Below are positions 1 through 13,133 of a stretch of 64,000 nucleotides of DNA, piece by piece. Position numbers and translations under genes: made by a program. Source of the stretch: Isoetes taiwanensis (taxonomy: Eukaryota; Streptophyta; Lycopodiopsida; Isoetales; Isoetaceae); NCBI GenBank assembly GCA_021234155.1, contig JAJEKV010000051.1:1922754-1986753 (forward strand), written 5' to 3'. The notes beneath the pieces were generated by a model. It had not been told where the DNA came from, did not search any database, and was given only the letters and a program-made list of their open reading frames with translations. Position 1 is the stretch's first letter. Every line of letters starts with the position of its first letter.

Positions 1-597
<597 letters not shown>

Positions 598-619
598 GAG
601 GAGGAGGTACATACCTTAT

Positions 620-3600
620 TTATGGAAGCAGTTCTTTGTAGACGACATTTGTTGTAGTCTTGCTTGTGTTTGATTCATCCAGGAGAATGAGGACATCTTC
701 TTTTTTTCGTATGCGGGTGAGCGCTGTGTATAGTTGTCCGTGTGTGAAGACTTCAGTGCGAAGGTCGAGAACTATTTTGTCGAGAGTGAGTCCTAAGCAA
801 CTGTGGAATGTTGTTGCGTATGCGGGTCGAAGGGGTAGTTGTCGTCTATGGATTGTCCACGGCCAGTTGTCTGGTTGATGGAAGAAGTCAACTCGGGATA
901 TAGGGTGTATGTTTCCTGTTTGCTGTGGTTGACCTGTTAAGAGTTTGACGGTCACAAATCTAGTGTGCATTGAGCATATCATGACTCTTGCGTTTTTTAC
1001 GAGTCCTCTGTCTTTATCTAGTGTCTTTGCGATGTGGCAGATAGTATTGACTTTTAATTGAAGTTCGTGTTGCGGAAGTGCTGGATGTTTGAAGCCATTA
1101 AGGAAGTCCGTTGTTGCCATTGGATGGTCTTCGATGGTTTGGTCGTTTTCAGTAAGTCTATCAACGCTAAAATAGGTTTTTGAGGTTTCTAGAATCATTT
1201 CTATAACTTTAGTGTTAAAATCGTCGACGGGGATGTTTTTTGGAGATAGGAATGCTCGTTTTTCACATATCGTAGGTGTTAGTAGTATATGGGAAGTATA
1301 TAGAAAATTAATGGCGTCTTGTATGTCAGTTGTTGTTTTAAATAGTGTTAATGGGATGTCGTTTAGTAAATGTCCTTCTCCAATATCATCAACAAATTGT
1401 ATAAGTTCTGGATCAGCTGCGTTTCTAACAGGTTCATTGAGTTCTAAAACTTTGAAGTGTTGCCAGAGGTGTGAGGATATTATGGATGCATTTATTGTTG
1501 CTGTCTTGCCTCCTCGTTTAGTGACGGGTGCAATTTGTCTAAAATCTCCAGCTGCTATGAATACTTTTCCTCCGAATGGACTTGCTATATTTGTTATGCT
1601 TTGTAAGAGGATGTCAACTGCTTCTATGACTGCTTTATTTGCCATGGGGAATTCGTCCCATATGATTGTTGCTGCAGTGTTAATTAATGTAGCTCTCGCG
1701 GATTGTGGATTGAGTAGTGAATGAATTCCGATATTGTTATCGACAATAGGTATTTGAAATAGGGAGTGTGCAGTTCTGCCGGCAGGATATTGGAGAGATG
1801 CTAAAGCTGTGGTGGCACACGGCAAAATTATTTGGTTTAATCCTCGTACGTAGAAGCATATGGTGTTGAGGACATATGTTTTTCCAGTGCCCGCTTTTCC
1901 ATATATGAAAGTTGGTACTGGAGAAGTGTTTCTGTTAATAAGTTCACATATGTATGTGTAGACTAAAGTTTGATTTCTATTCATATTTTGTAGCATGTTT
2001 GAACTCTTTGTAAGATATTCTTGATGGTCAGGGAATTTGTTCAATTCATTTTGTACTTCCTTTGACACAATCTTGCATGTAGGAAGGCCAAAAGCTTCAG
2101 TGTCAGTGCCATGTTGAATCAAGATATTGTTAATGGCAAGAAGCCCTTCGTTGATGGCAGTTAACGGATTTTCAGGATGTTGTTCTAGGAAGTCGGCTAT
2201 CAATTGGTTTTGAAATTTTTCCCATAGCTCAATTGCTGGTCCGGAATCTAGTATTAGAAGCGAGAATAAGAATCGCAATTGAGAGGGAGTCTGTAGACAT
2301 AAGATTGCTTCGTTCATTGCTGTCATAGCTTCAGCTGCTGGTGCAATGAGGCCCATGGCCTGAGCGGTTTTTTGATATGTTTCATATGTTTGTTGATCGT
2401 GGATTTTGAGTTCTGTCCATGAGCGTGCAGGTTTATGTAATAGAATGAGCCTTAGGTAGAATGCCTCTCCAACTTTTGGGAGCAATAGGCGAATTCTACA
2501 AATTAGTTCTCCTTTGGCTCTTTTGTGAATGACGTTCTGAATTACATTTGGAATTCTTTGCTCTAGGTAGTCTGTTGGTTTTAAAATGGTGCCTGGTCTA
2601 TATGTGTTAGATGTATATTGTTCATTATATTCAATGTAGGTTATATGATCAAATGTAGAATTGATTGGACGTAGGAAGTATCTATCTAGTAGAGAGATTC
2701 CAGTGTGTACTGATGTGTTTGTAAAAGAATGTCTATTGTAGTCTTGTAAATGTAAGGGGAGGCATTTAACAGAGGGATGTTTTTCGGTCATATGATATGC
2801 CATAATTCTCCATGTGGCTTCCATGGAGGATAAATAGTGTGCGGAAATGTAGTCTCGAATTTCATCTTTCGTATGAATTTGGCTATCAGTAATTGTTTCC
2901 ACGTTTGGGTTTGGAATCTTTTCAGATGGTGTTTGGTTCATAGAGTTAACACGGAAACGAGCTGTGTCAAAGCCTTTATATATATAACCGTAGAGATATG
3001 CAAATATATGTACGGTTGATGCAACATCTACATAGACATGACAGTCCATTTCTCTGAGCAGAAATGGGATGTATGGGACAACGTTTACATCGGCTTCAGT
3101 TCGTCTCCTGTACTGTACGTATCCCTTTTCATCGATATATGTTGTTGGATTTAGTGGTTTAGGATATTTATAGCAGCATTTATTATTTTCTTTTAGACAT
3201 CGTTTCGTATGTTTGTGAATCATGTATTTTTCGACCTGTGCTCTTAGTATTGGATCTGTGGGTAATTCTGCTGAGATTAAATTATCGATCATGTCTATGG
3301 GAATTTCGTGTTCTGTTCTTACGACAATATGTCCATGTGGTAGTCCGCGTTTTTGAAATTCAATAACGTGCATCATGTAGGATATAGGTCCAAGATATTT
3401 TCGAATAATGTTTTTGGTATGTTGGACTCTTTCATGACACGCTCGAACGACTAATGTAGGATTATCAGATGCATTTTGGCCTGGATGCAATTTATGTTTT
3501 ATTTCTGACCATGCGGGATTTGTTGTTATAGTTATGAAGAAACTTGGTCTACCTTTAACTCTTGCAAGTGCAAGGGCGTCTGCTACCTGAACGGCACACC

Positions 3601-6600
3601 ATCGTTTAGAACCTAAGAATGAGGCTGGTAGAATTTTATAGTGTGTGTTGGGATCTTCGTCGTCGATGAAATCGTCTTCGTGCTGTGTTAGATTTCGTCG
3701 GTAGCCTTCAGTTATAATATAATTAAGTCGTTCTTCTTCAACTCTCGAATACATATCGACGAGATATTCTCCGCACAACCTTCCTAATTGTGAAAAGCGA
3801 GGTTCGTGAAGTAATCTAGTTCGATACCAATCTATCTGGGACATATTTTGTTCGTTGTGTGGATGCCATCCTAATGTTCCGTGTGGGAAAAATAATGGAT
3901 ATTGAAGAGGTTCATACGTGGGGTCTAGAATACTTAAGAATACTGGATCATGATCATGTTGCATCCAAATCATTGCACTCCTAGGGTGTATAGTCACACT
4001 ATTATTGGCATGTACGATGGCGGCTATTTCATCTGATGTGGATGGATCTGCAAGGGTGAGTTTTGCAGGTATTGGGCATAATTCTTTTACTGTTTTCAGG
4101 TGTTTAGTATATGGATTTATGGCATCTAGGGTTGTAGCAATTTGCATAATCCATGTGGATGGTAATTGCATATTGGTAGCAATGCTATGTCTTATCGAGC
4201 TATCATATATGTACCAATGAAGTGTGCTAGTTGGTTTGGTTGCGGATAGGAGACGATGGTACGTACGACCCATAATTGTGACAGATGAGGGCATTTTTAG
4301 ATCTACAAAGTCACCATCTACTCCAAGGGCGGTGAAGCAAAATAGATTATTTATGATACGGGAACTATCAGAAAATTTATGTATTGAATAAAGTTCTTGT
4401 AGAGATTTAGGCAAAGGCTCAAGAGGAGGTAGTAAACGACGGCCGTTATTGCAACAGAATAGTATGTTTTCAGAATTAAGTAAATCGATCTGGCATATGT
4501 TACATTTTCTAGTCCATGTTAATGGTTCATGGCCTATGGGTTTTATGTCTCGTTGCATCTTAACAATCTGTTTTTGCCAATGCTGACTAGCGTTGTTGCA
4601 GCTTGTTAGTTTAAGATTGTTAGACGGTTTCGTTTCACTCTGGGGTTCCATGGAGGTTGTGTCTGGCACAACCTCCATGGAACATAATGTTGGATAGGTA
4701 GTGGCTGTATCTGTGGTTTGTCGAGCTCTTCTGTATGCTCTGTGTACGTCAGCTTTATGTTCATTGGTCAACTGTATTGGGTGTGGTTTTTCTAAAAGGA
4801 TTGAGGTCTTCTGTTTTTTTCTAGCTGCATATTCTCGTCGGTACTTTCGACGAGCAAGAATTTTATTCATTTTGTCAATAGGAAGATCTTCTATCTCGGT
4901 TGAAGGTAGCCTATTAATCACAGAATGTAGGGAATGTAAGACTATTGAATGCTATATGATATGAAAGAAAAATAGCTATTATGTTACAAATGGAATTACA
5001 AATATAACTTAATACAAATTGAATAGAGTTAACTAATGATTTGAAATGGAGTTAATGTAGGAATATCGCTTACCTTGGTCGCCCTCTTTTGCTTCCTTTT
5101 GGTGGATGTTCACATATCACGTTGGGTTCATTACTGTAAGTGGCCGATGATGAGGTCATTTTGGAGTTAAACATAACGAAACTTAGCAACATAAATAAGT
5201 AGTAATGAAATTGATTTTTCTGAAACAATTTTGCAGTGCTGCAGTAGGCCGTAGTCCTCCATTGCTGTCTTCTATGCTTTCGAGTGCTAATGCTGAGACT
5301 GTAACAAAAGTCGTCACTAGGGCTACAGTAATTTATTGGACCGAATGTACTTGGGGGTGAAACTATCAAAGGGTAAGCATTCATTACGTCGAATTTTTCG
5401 GCATTTATTATAAGATTACTTGGGCCATGTGATCAATATGCGCTTATGCATGGAATATCACGATTTCTTTAATATTCTAAAACTTTGTCTAGCTTTAGAA
5501 GTCCAAAGGATCTAAATTAACCAAGTTTTGTAATGCTAAAGATATCCCTAAATAGAGTAACGTACACTTCTATTTTATTTTCAAAGGGTGCCTAAGACCT
5601 TTACTTAGGTCCAAGATGTCAAATATCTACACTTTGAGTTATAAAAGAATTTCCTATGTTCTAGAGTCAGCTATTGTACTCAGTCCCTTCGTGTAACAAA
5701 AGCTGTCACTGGGATTACAGTAATCTATTGTACCGAATGCATTTGGTGGTGAAATCGTCAAAGGGTAACTACTCATTAAGTCCAATTTTCCAACATTTAT
5801 TATAACATTATTTAGGCCATGTGATCAATATTTCTTTACCCGTCCAGTATCATGACTTGTTTAATATTCTAAAACTTTCTCTAGCTGTAGAAGTCCAAAG
5901 GATTTAATGCTAAAGATATCCTTAAACAAAGTAACGTACACTCTTATTTTATTTCCAAGAAGTGTGTAAGATTTTTACCTAGGTGTGAGATGTCAAACAT
6001 TTGAACTTTGAGTTATAAAACATGTCTGGCATAATTTCGTATGGCAATGGATGTCGTGGGTATTTTTTAAGACAAATGTCAACAAAATTTTGCTCTTTCT
6101 CTAATTTAGAGCTCTTAGTGTATCTACAGTTATGGTATGAATTTATGGGATATACATTCAAATGTTTTTTATTACACTATAGACACGCGTAAGAAATGTA
6201 ATAGAATATTTCTGTTGTCCAAACATGGACACATGATCCATGCACCTAGGCCACATTTGAGAAATGTAATTGGGATACTACTAATGTGTAAATGTGGCTG
6301 TCATATGTGCTAGTCTCTGATATTTTAGCTATGAGTGGCTAACAGGCTGATAATAATAAGATAATTGCTACGATGCACACAAGCAGATGAATCCTTTGTG
6401 GAAAAAAAGGTATCAGCTTAATTAGAAAGGAATACGTTGGACTCGACGTCATACATAAAAGCATCCGGCAAAGGTTGTTGAGAATCAATGTTACCATTAA
6501 TTTTAATGTTATGTGAGGCGTCTTAATCTTATGTGACGCAGTAGTTAGTTGAATTTTAGGTTTTAGGTATTAATAGATCTTTCATTTTGCCTAAATGATT

Positions 6601-7550
6601 TGCACATTCTGGAGGCATTTTGTGAGTAGGAAGATCTTCTATCTCGGTTGAAGGTAGCCTATTAATGACAGGATGTCAGGAATGTAAGACTATTGAATGC
6701 TATATGGCATAAAAAGAAAATAGCTATTATGTTACAAATGGAATTACAAATATAACTTAATACAAATTGGATAAACTTGACTAACAACTTGAAATGGAAT
6801 CAATCTAGGAATGTCGCCTACCTTGGTTGCCCTCTTTTGCTTCCTTCTGGTGGATGTTCGTATATCACATTGGGTTCATCACTGTAAGTAGGCAATGATA
6901 AGGTCATTTTGGAGTTAAAAAAACATAACGAAATTTAGCAATATAAATAAGTAGTAATGAAGATAATATATTGGAATGGAAAGAATAGTATTTCTTTACT
7001 ACATTCGTTTATTTTGTCAGAATCAATGGAAAGAATTATGAGAATGATGTTACCTATACATATTGAAAGCATATTTGACCTAACAGTCGTTGTAAATACA
7101 TACCTATTGTTCGAGTTTGTATTTTCGTCCTTATTGGCTTCTTCATTAACACTAATGTCACTTTTGATTGATTCGTTGTTGCTCTTTCTGTCATGATCGC
7201 TGTTACATTTAGGTATATTATTAAAGATAGCATTAAGGTTACTGAAACGAAACAAATTTAAATGGATATATACCTAGTATTCGAAGTTTTTGAAGATACG
7301 GAATTTTGTTGTTGTTGGTTTGCTGGTTGAAGGTTCTTTAGCCTCTTTCGAGCTTGATACTGACGTTGTTGACTTCGACGCTTGAGAATCTTTGTCGATT
7401 CCTTCGTATCATTATTGTTCGGGGCAACTATGGCTAACCTGTTGGGAACCAAATGCAAAAGGGACTATTAGACTAGAAGACAAAGAAGTGGAATTTATTT
7501 GAAATCTTTATGAGGTGGACGTACCTGGGTCGGCCTCTTTGCTTTCCCAT
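620..7550 (-). CDS. Helitron Rep/helicase with AT-hook N-terminus, five exons
   Basis: Predicted to nick and unwind DNA for rolling-circle transposition in the nucleus. Proposed coding exons: 7525-7550, 7274-7438, 7104-7241, 5074-5133 and 620-4910. All have GT-AG borders and matching phase, giving 1560 codons with stop. Exon 1 opens with ATG and reads MGKQRGRPR, an AT-hook; exon 2 has a basic KILKRRSQQRQYQARKR stretch; exon 4 repeats the hook as SKRGRPR. In the large exon (residues counted from its 1433-aa open frame): a CxxC/CC zinc-like cluster near 140-155, the Helitron N domain, an HGH HUH motif at 3329-3337 (residue ~529), a two-tyrosine motif AYLYGYIYKG (~640), Walker A GKAGTGKT (~1006), Walker B IIWDEF and a C-terminal QLYTALTR helicase motif. 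The PIF1 SQG position reads CLG. A donor just after the stop suggests a 3' UTR intron. The N-terminal exons are inferred. Confidence 0.85.
4885..5170 (-). repeat. Exon/intron segment duplicated at 6625-6918 (proximal copy)
   Basis: This segment holds the start of the large Rep exon, its upstream intron and the AT-hook exon (5074-5133). A near-identical copy lies at about 6625-6918 in the same orientation. The proximal copy keeps the intact GRP hook and the continuing helicase frame, so it is probably the one used. Confidence 0.85.
5304..6021. repeat. Tandem pair of ~330-bp diverged repeats
   Basis: Copies at about 5304-5652 and 5692-6021 share long stretches, for example the blocks starting GTAACAAAAG and those around AGAAGTCCAAAGGAT. 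They lie inside the intron between Rep exons 3 and 4 and are not coding. Confidence 0.8.
6625..6881 (-). pseudogene. Duplicated AT-hook exon with broken hook, plus partial Rep exon
   Basis: 6822-6881 copies the AT-hook exon with the same acceptor and donor context, but the hook core GRP is now GQP. Downstream, 6625-6658 copies the first codons of the large Rep exon (LPSTEIEDLP) and then diverges. Using this exon instead of 5074-5133 would keep phase but give a defective hook. It could be skipped or used as an alternative exon. Confidence 0.75.
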
Positions 7551-8273
7551 TGAATCTTCGTCTCTATGATATACACTGAAAATAACTCGTCTTTGTTTCC
7601 ACTTCAATTTCGTTTCTGTATATCTGTAGCGTTTAAACTTATTGTCAGTCGTAGTGACTTGGTACTAATTTTTTCGTTGCAGACTCCAACGAGCAAAGAA
7701 TTCGATTTATAAATTTGTACCTTAGAACTTGAACGTGAAGGTAGCTATGATCTTCTGTTGAATACCAGCTGTCTTTTTCATGGGGCAAACGTATAGTCTG
7801 GCAGGTGATGCAATACAGAAAATTATGGGCTCGGAGTGACAGACCGGCGTTTTGGTTCGCCGCCTGAGAACCACTAGGTTTAAAGTGAACGAGTGACAGA
7901 AAAATGTCAACTGGAGCACTGGGTTTAAAGCGAAACAGTGATAGCAAAAGATTAGATGAATCGATTTGTTGTCCAATTCATTGTGTATCGGTTAAATTTT
8001 ATACAATAACCATGTTTGTTTGTTTAAAATTAGAAGGTGGGCAAGTTTGGCCTTATCCATATTCTCTATCTACTTCCAGTTGACACATGTCTTTGGAATG
8101 AATAGTTAATACATGAATGAAGCAGAGCAACTACAATTGGATCAGTTTTATGATACGGACTGTACACATTATAGAATTGAGATGTAAAGTGGAAAAGTTT
8201 ATATATTAGCACTGAACCAACTTCACTCTGTACATACTGTTATTTACAAAAGATAGAAATACAGGAAGCAGGC
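7551..8273. other. Spacer, possible Rep 5' UTR
   Basis: On the minus strand a candidate acceptor (TTTTCAG) lies about 25 nt before the Rep ATG, and a candidate donor (CTAAG/GTACAA) lies near 7721. A 5' UTR exon may therefore end there. I see no supportable coding function in the open frames of this stretch. Confidence 0.35.
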
Positions 8274-8811
8274 TCATGCCTGTTGGTTCCGGCATGCATG
8301 CCTGAGAGCCGCTTCTACATCCATGATTTTCAAGCACTTCTTGAGTTTTTTTAATATCATAATTATTTGTTCCAGACGAACAATCATGCAGTGAAATCCT
8401 GATGCAATATTTTCTCCGTGCATGAAGTAGCGTTCCGACATTTCGTTGACGTCAACACATAGGAAACCGATTTCATTTGCAACTTGGTCCGCCCTTATTC
8501 GTGCGAGCTGTGTGGGCGTATGAGCGCATCCGTAAGGAGGGGTTTCAAATTGCGGCAGCTCTATTTCTCGTCTTTGTTCCAAATGTGTTGCATCTTCGCC
8601 AGCTGTAAACAAATTGAAAAAGGAAACAGTTGAATTTAATGATCTTTGTCATTTGTAAACAGATTAACAAAACCAACAGTTCAATTTGATTCTTTGGTAT
8701 GCAGATGTTACCTCCACCGTCTATATTTTCATTCCCAGTGGCAACGGTTTCACAAAGCTCACCATTCATATCGATCTCATGCAAGCTTGGATCTGAAGCT
8801 GGAGTTGCCAT
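8274..8811 (-). CDS. orfX: unrecognised two-exon protein, ~142 aa
   Basis: Exons 8712-8811 and 8274-8602 join through GT-AG borders in phase and give 143 codons with stop. An in-frame ATG further upstream at 8862 would give 159 aa. I do not recognise the protein. It starts with an acidic, Asn/Gly-rich segment and then has a mixed helical C-terminal half with a hydrophobic and Lys-rich patch (EQIIMILKKLKKCLKIM). No signal peptide or clear zinc site is visible. It lies on the same strand between RPA1 and Rep/helicase, which suggests an accessory protein of the element. Function unknown. Confidence 0.55.
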
Positions 8812-8862
8812 GCTCGTAAATGGTGTTAATCTTAGCGTCAAGATTCTTAATACCCACGGCAT

Positions 8863-9603
8863 GAAGACAATAATTGTGGAAAGAAGACAACTGTCACCAA
8901 ATTTGTAGCAGTTATTTACACCTGTCGTTATCTGTTAGGGAGATTGTTTGTATCACATTCTGTCGTTTTATTTACAGTATGCCCAAATAATCTTAACAAA
9001 GGTCATTCTACTGGCCTATGTTCCTTCCGAGTACATGATTATAATGAGTTATTGACTACTTCAATTGTATTATATTGGGTGTTTCGTTACACTGGCCATC
9101 AAATATCATATCTTCTTCCAATTCTGAACACATTGTAGCATCTGTTCTAACTTGCACATCAAATATCATATGTTCTCGACTTTTGAACACATTGTAACAG
9201 CTGGCTTATTGACAGATGGACATTTGTTGTTTTGGTTATGCTGCACTTGGAATGTTTGAATGAGACGTAATAGGAATTGGCGTTTTATTCCATATTCTAA
9301 GGCCACTAGTCTTTTCCATTTAACTGTGGCTCCTTAGTTCTGCCCATGGTCAACAGTCATTTTTTATCGTTGTTATACAGTATTTAATCAATGGCAATAG
9401 CTTCTAGCTATTCAAACAGAGTTGAATGCTCCAAGTTATCGGTAGGCACACTATCACATATCCACCCAGGAACCTGGTATGAAGATACTAACATGTGCAG
9501 AGATTCTAAATTTGCCTTTCTTTTCTGAAACATACAGCAGAAACTTATTCATCAAATCTCCTCGTATAGTTTATGTACAGATATCCACAATGACAATTAG
9601 CAT
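8863..9603. other. Spacer between orfX and RPA1
   Basis: I see no gene. Two short similar pieces containing CACATCAAATATCATAT near 9156 and a related stretch near 9097 form a weak direct repeat. Confidence 0.4.
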
Positions 9604-12600
9604 CTACACTTCAGATTTCAGTTTTGCCAGCTGTTTCAACATGAAACTAACTTCTCCTGACCATTCTACGGCAATGATATCCCGAATGACGATCCTTTGC
9701 TTGACTTGATTCATGTATGTTGTTTGAACAACACTCAGGTGGAAAATTTTTGGTATCCATAAGATTTTCTTTAGTTTCCCCTGATAGATTCTTTCGTTAT
9801 GATCCTGTTGCATGTCAGTTGACAATATTAATAAATCCAATCTTTCAAATTTCAAATGTTCATAGTACCTGCATTCTTATTTTGTGTAATTCGTCGGCAG
9901 TACATCCAAAGATCTTGTTTGCCTCTTCGTTGAATGCAGTAGCCCATGTTTCTGCTGTTGAATCTGTTAGGCGTACTGAGACAACATATCTGCACAACAG
10001 TGGGACAATTTGTTGTCCAAAATGTCAAAAACAACCAGGGAAAAGTTCAACCAGGGAAGAAGTGTCTCACCACATTTTAGTATTCCATCTATTTACAGTT
10101 GCCATCGCTGGTTTCTTTCCACCAGATTTGGCATTTTGGACAGAGGTCACATTGAAATTCAAAGCATTGGGGACCTTAGGTCATATTGCTAGGATGTTAT
10201 CCCAGGGAACCAAGGGAAGATGCCATAAACAAAGACATCTAAAATGGTAGTTTCAACTTGCATATTTTATGTGAGAGCGTCAAAAATAACTAGATAGCGA
10301 TTTAATCTCTCACACATTCCTGCAGGAAATTCCCAGCTACACTGCCAAGAAACATACTCCATATTCACATAAGAACATCAGTCTTATGGGCTCAAGGCTA
10401 CACATTCTAATTTCTCAAACTATCCAACTGTCTTTAGAAATCTGTTATGTGAATGAAACTAGGGCGAATCTGAAAGGATGTAGCTTAGTTTTGACCATTT
10501 CATGGAAAGAGTTGGTGAATTGCAGGCTAAACATCTTCTCCGTGATTCTACGCTAGAATCAAATTGTGTAACGAATCGGTTTACCAAATTCAGGGAATTT
10601 GTAGACGTTGGGACACCGAGTGTATTAGCGCATAATTCATAATGGGCTGGCTGAAAACATGTATTTAGGAAATCTTCTTATTCAGATGTATCGTAAGTGT
10701 GCAGCTCTTACAATTTATGTAGTTTCTGCTCAATACGACATCTCTCTCTTTCTCAAGCTGTTCATGTGCTTCTATTTCTGCACACTGAAAACATCTCATT
10801 ATAAGGACATATTAGTAATCAGACTATGCAACAAGTCCTTAAGATTCAGATTTGCATTTTGTCTATAGGGCACTGTTCTCACCACACCCACCATAAGCAC
10901 TTGGAAACAATATGTATGGAGGACCAGTATCAGCATTTAAGGCCAAAATATGTTGTGCAACACGTCTGGCTCTTTCAACGTCAAGTTGAAGGCCGCAAGA
11001 GCTAATTAAAGTTGTCCACAATCTAATGTTAGGCCTAAATGGTATGTTATTTATCGAGCCCTCTGCTCTTGGAGATCAATCCAACATGTATAGTACTTTA
11101 AAGATACTGTAACGTCAGAATCCTTGCTGATGGAAACAAAAAAGTGACAACTCTCATTCGCTAGGCCAGGATAACAACATGCACAAATAACACTTGTGCA
11201 TAGTACACATTCTAGTTTCATCCGTTGGAATACATGCAATGCCTTCTTTCCACATTCCTGCTGACTACATACTTCAATGACTGTATTCCATCTGAGTGTA
11301 TTCCTAATGGACATTCTATCAAACATTATTACTGCATCAACCACTTTCCCACACTTGCTATACATATCCACAATAGCATTGCTTATATGGCTATCTAAGT
11401 CACTTATAATCTGCAAATGCATTCTCTTGCCTTGCACCAAATTTGCATGTCTTGCACATGCACTAAGAAGACTCACAAACATGACATACCAATTCGCAGT
11501 TTTGCAGCATGATAAACTAAATGCACTTTCACATTACCTTTTTAAAGCTTCAACCTCTTTCTGACATGTTTGGCACCAGAACTTATCATCTCGCTTCACA
11601 GTTTTCTTCAAGCATAAATTGCAAGCATCATACCAGATCGTCTGATCTCCGTTGACATAGCTTATGTATGCTCTCACATTGAAATAGCAAGGCTTCATCA
11701 ATAAACAATTCCATTGTCAAAATTAATCAACACCAAAACTCATCTTCAGCAATTTAAAAAATACCTTATCAGATCCAACTGAAGGCAGGCAAATATCTGC
11801 CAGAAACGCACGATCATTATACATTGTTGCCGGTTCTAACATGGGACGTCGGTATGTTAGGCCTAGTCCAACAGGTGTAGAGGCCATATTCTTGCCGTGA
11901 TTGATATACCTATGTATGTATACAATATAAAACGACCCGATCAGTTCTAATTTCTAATGTCCAAAGCATCCTTTACAAAATGTTGATACAATTACCATGA
12001 ATGTAACTCTTCTACAGCACAACTATTTGAATTTATTTCTATTGTACTATCACTTGTTGTCGATAGAGAAATACCTGCACAAAGTTATGGTTAGACTATC
12101 TGCCTTCATACCAAATTCAATTATGAAATTTACATGAGAACCTGAATAGTCACTTGCATGCAGTGCTGTAATTATTACAGTTGGCTTTTCGTCCACCATT
12201 TCGTATAATGTTTGCCCTTCCTTCACAGCCAAATTATTCCAAAGCGTAATCTTAACAGTTCGCATACTGTAAATTCTTTTGCTTATCTCTTGCATCTATT
12301 ATATTGTCATTCATCATCAATTTAATTTAGACTACAATACCTCTGGTCCTCAACAGTAATATCGCGTTTGGGTATTTCTCGGTCATCAAATTTTCTACGG
12401 ATACTTGTTGCACTAGACACATCACAAACAACAGCAACAATATCTGCCCACGCATAAAACAATGCTGTCAATCCCCACAAACAATCATGTCAACTACGTT
12501 TTATACAATTCGCACAAAAACATAGTTTATTTATTCATTTATTACCTACTAAACTCCGTGTATTTACAAACCGTTGTAATTCGTCAATCTTAACAAAGCT

Positions 12601-13133
12601 AGAACTTGTTGAAGCCACCTCCAAATTATCTTCACAAGGTTCTACAATAGACTGTAAACTTAGCGTCAATTCATAATCGTTCTTCACACTGCAGTATCGT
12701 TTATTAGCAAGGTGTATCCTCCCTTTCGAGATATAATAGCTCTGTATATGCAATACACCTTTCATTAGATCACCATACAGCAACTGCACAAACCATACAA
12801 AATAATATTACCTTTCCCACTTCAAATCGTCTGTATAGTTGTCTTGCTGCTTCATCAAACATACATGCTTGGATTTCGGTCCTCTGTCAATTAATTAGGT
12901 GAATTTCTATGCAGCATATAATATCGAAATTGAAAGCACCAGCTTACATCTTCATCAATTAACTCGACGTGGAAGACGTTTCCTGCACCACGGTTGTTCG
13001 TATATGACCTTAGAGGCCCTTTCCTTGTTACACGAGCCTTTATTGTCCAGTCTGGCTCTGGATTCAACTGTACTATAGGCAGCACTCTCCTATCTTCGAC
13101 TTCCCCCTTCGCATCCTCCATATCGCCACCCAT
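9604..13133 (-). CDS. RPA1-like large subunit of replication protein A, 10 exons
   Basis: Binds single-stranded DNA; in a Helitron it would protect the displaced strand. Exons: 12948-13133, 12812-12883, 12546-12783, 12341-12443, 12142-12266, 11996-12074, 11765-11909, 11538-11692, 9869-9989 and 9604-9804. Every junction is GT-AG and the frame stays open to TAG at 9604. The family pattern is clear: DBD-A with WTIKARVTRKGPLRSYTN, then YYISKGRIHLANKRYCSVKN; DBD-B with FVKIDELQRFVNTRSL and VKITLWNNLAVKEGQ; DBD-C with a CNLC...CQTC zinc ribbon in exon 8; and WATAFNEEANKIFGC in exon 9. From ATG 13133 it has 474 aa. The usual N-terminal protein-interaction domain is absent. The frame stays open further upstream to an acceptor-like TTTTTAG, so the true start is uncertain. 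One intron holds a PPR relic. Confidence 0.88.
10863..11482 (-). pseudogene. PPR protein relic (PLS/E class)
   Basis: The frame from 11482 to 11051 shows PPR repeats (LLSACARHANLVQGKRMH, NAIVDMYSKCGKVVDA, WNTVIEVCSQ) and degenerates at LQEQRAR. A second stretch in another frame (about 11045-10863) reads an E motif: NIRLWTTLISSCG, then VERARRVAQHILALN and a stop. PPR-E proteins edit organelle RNA, but this piece lacks its N-terminus and is frameshifted. It lies wholly inside the RPA1 intron between exons 8 and 9, same strand, and looks like a captured fragment. Confidence 0.85.
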
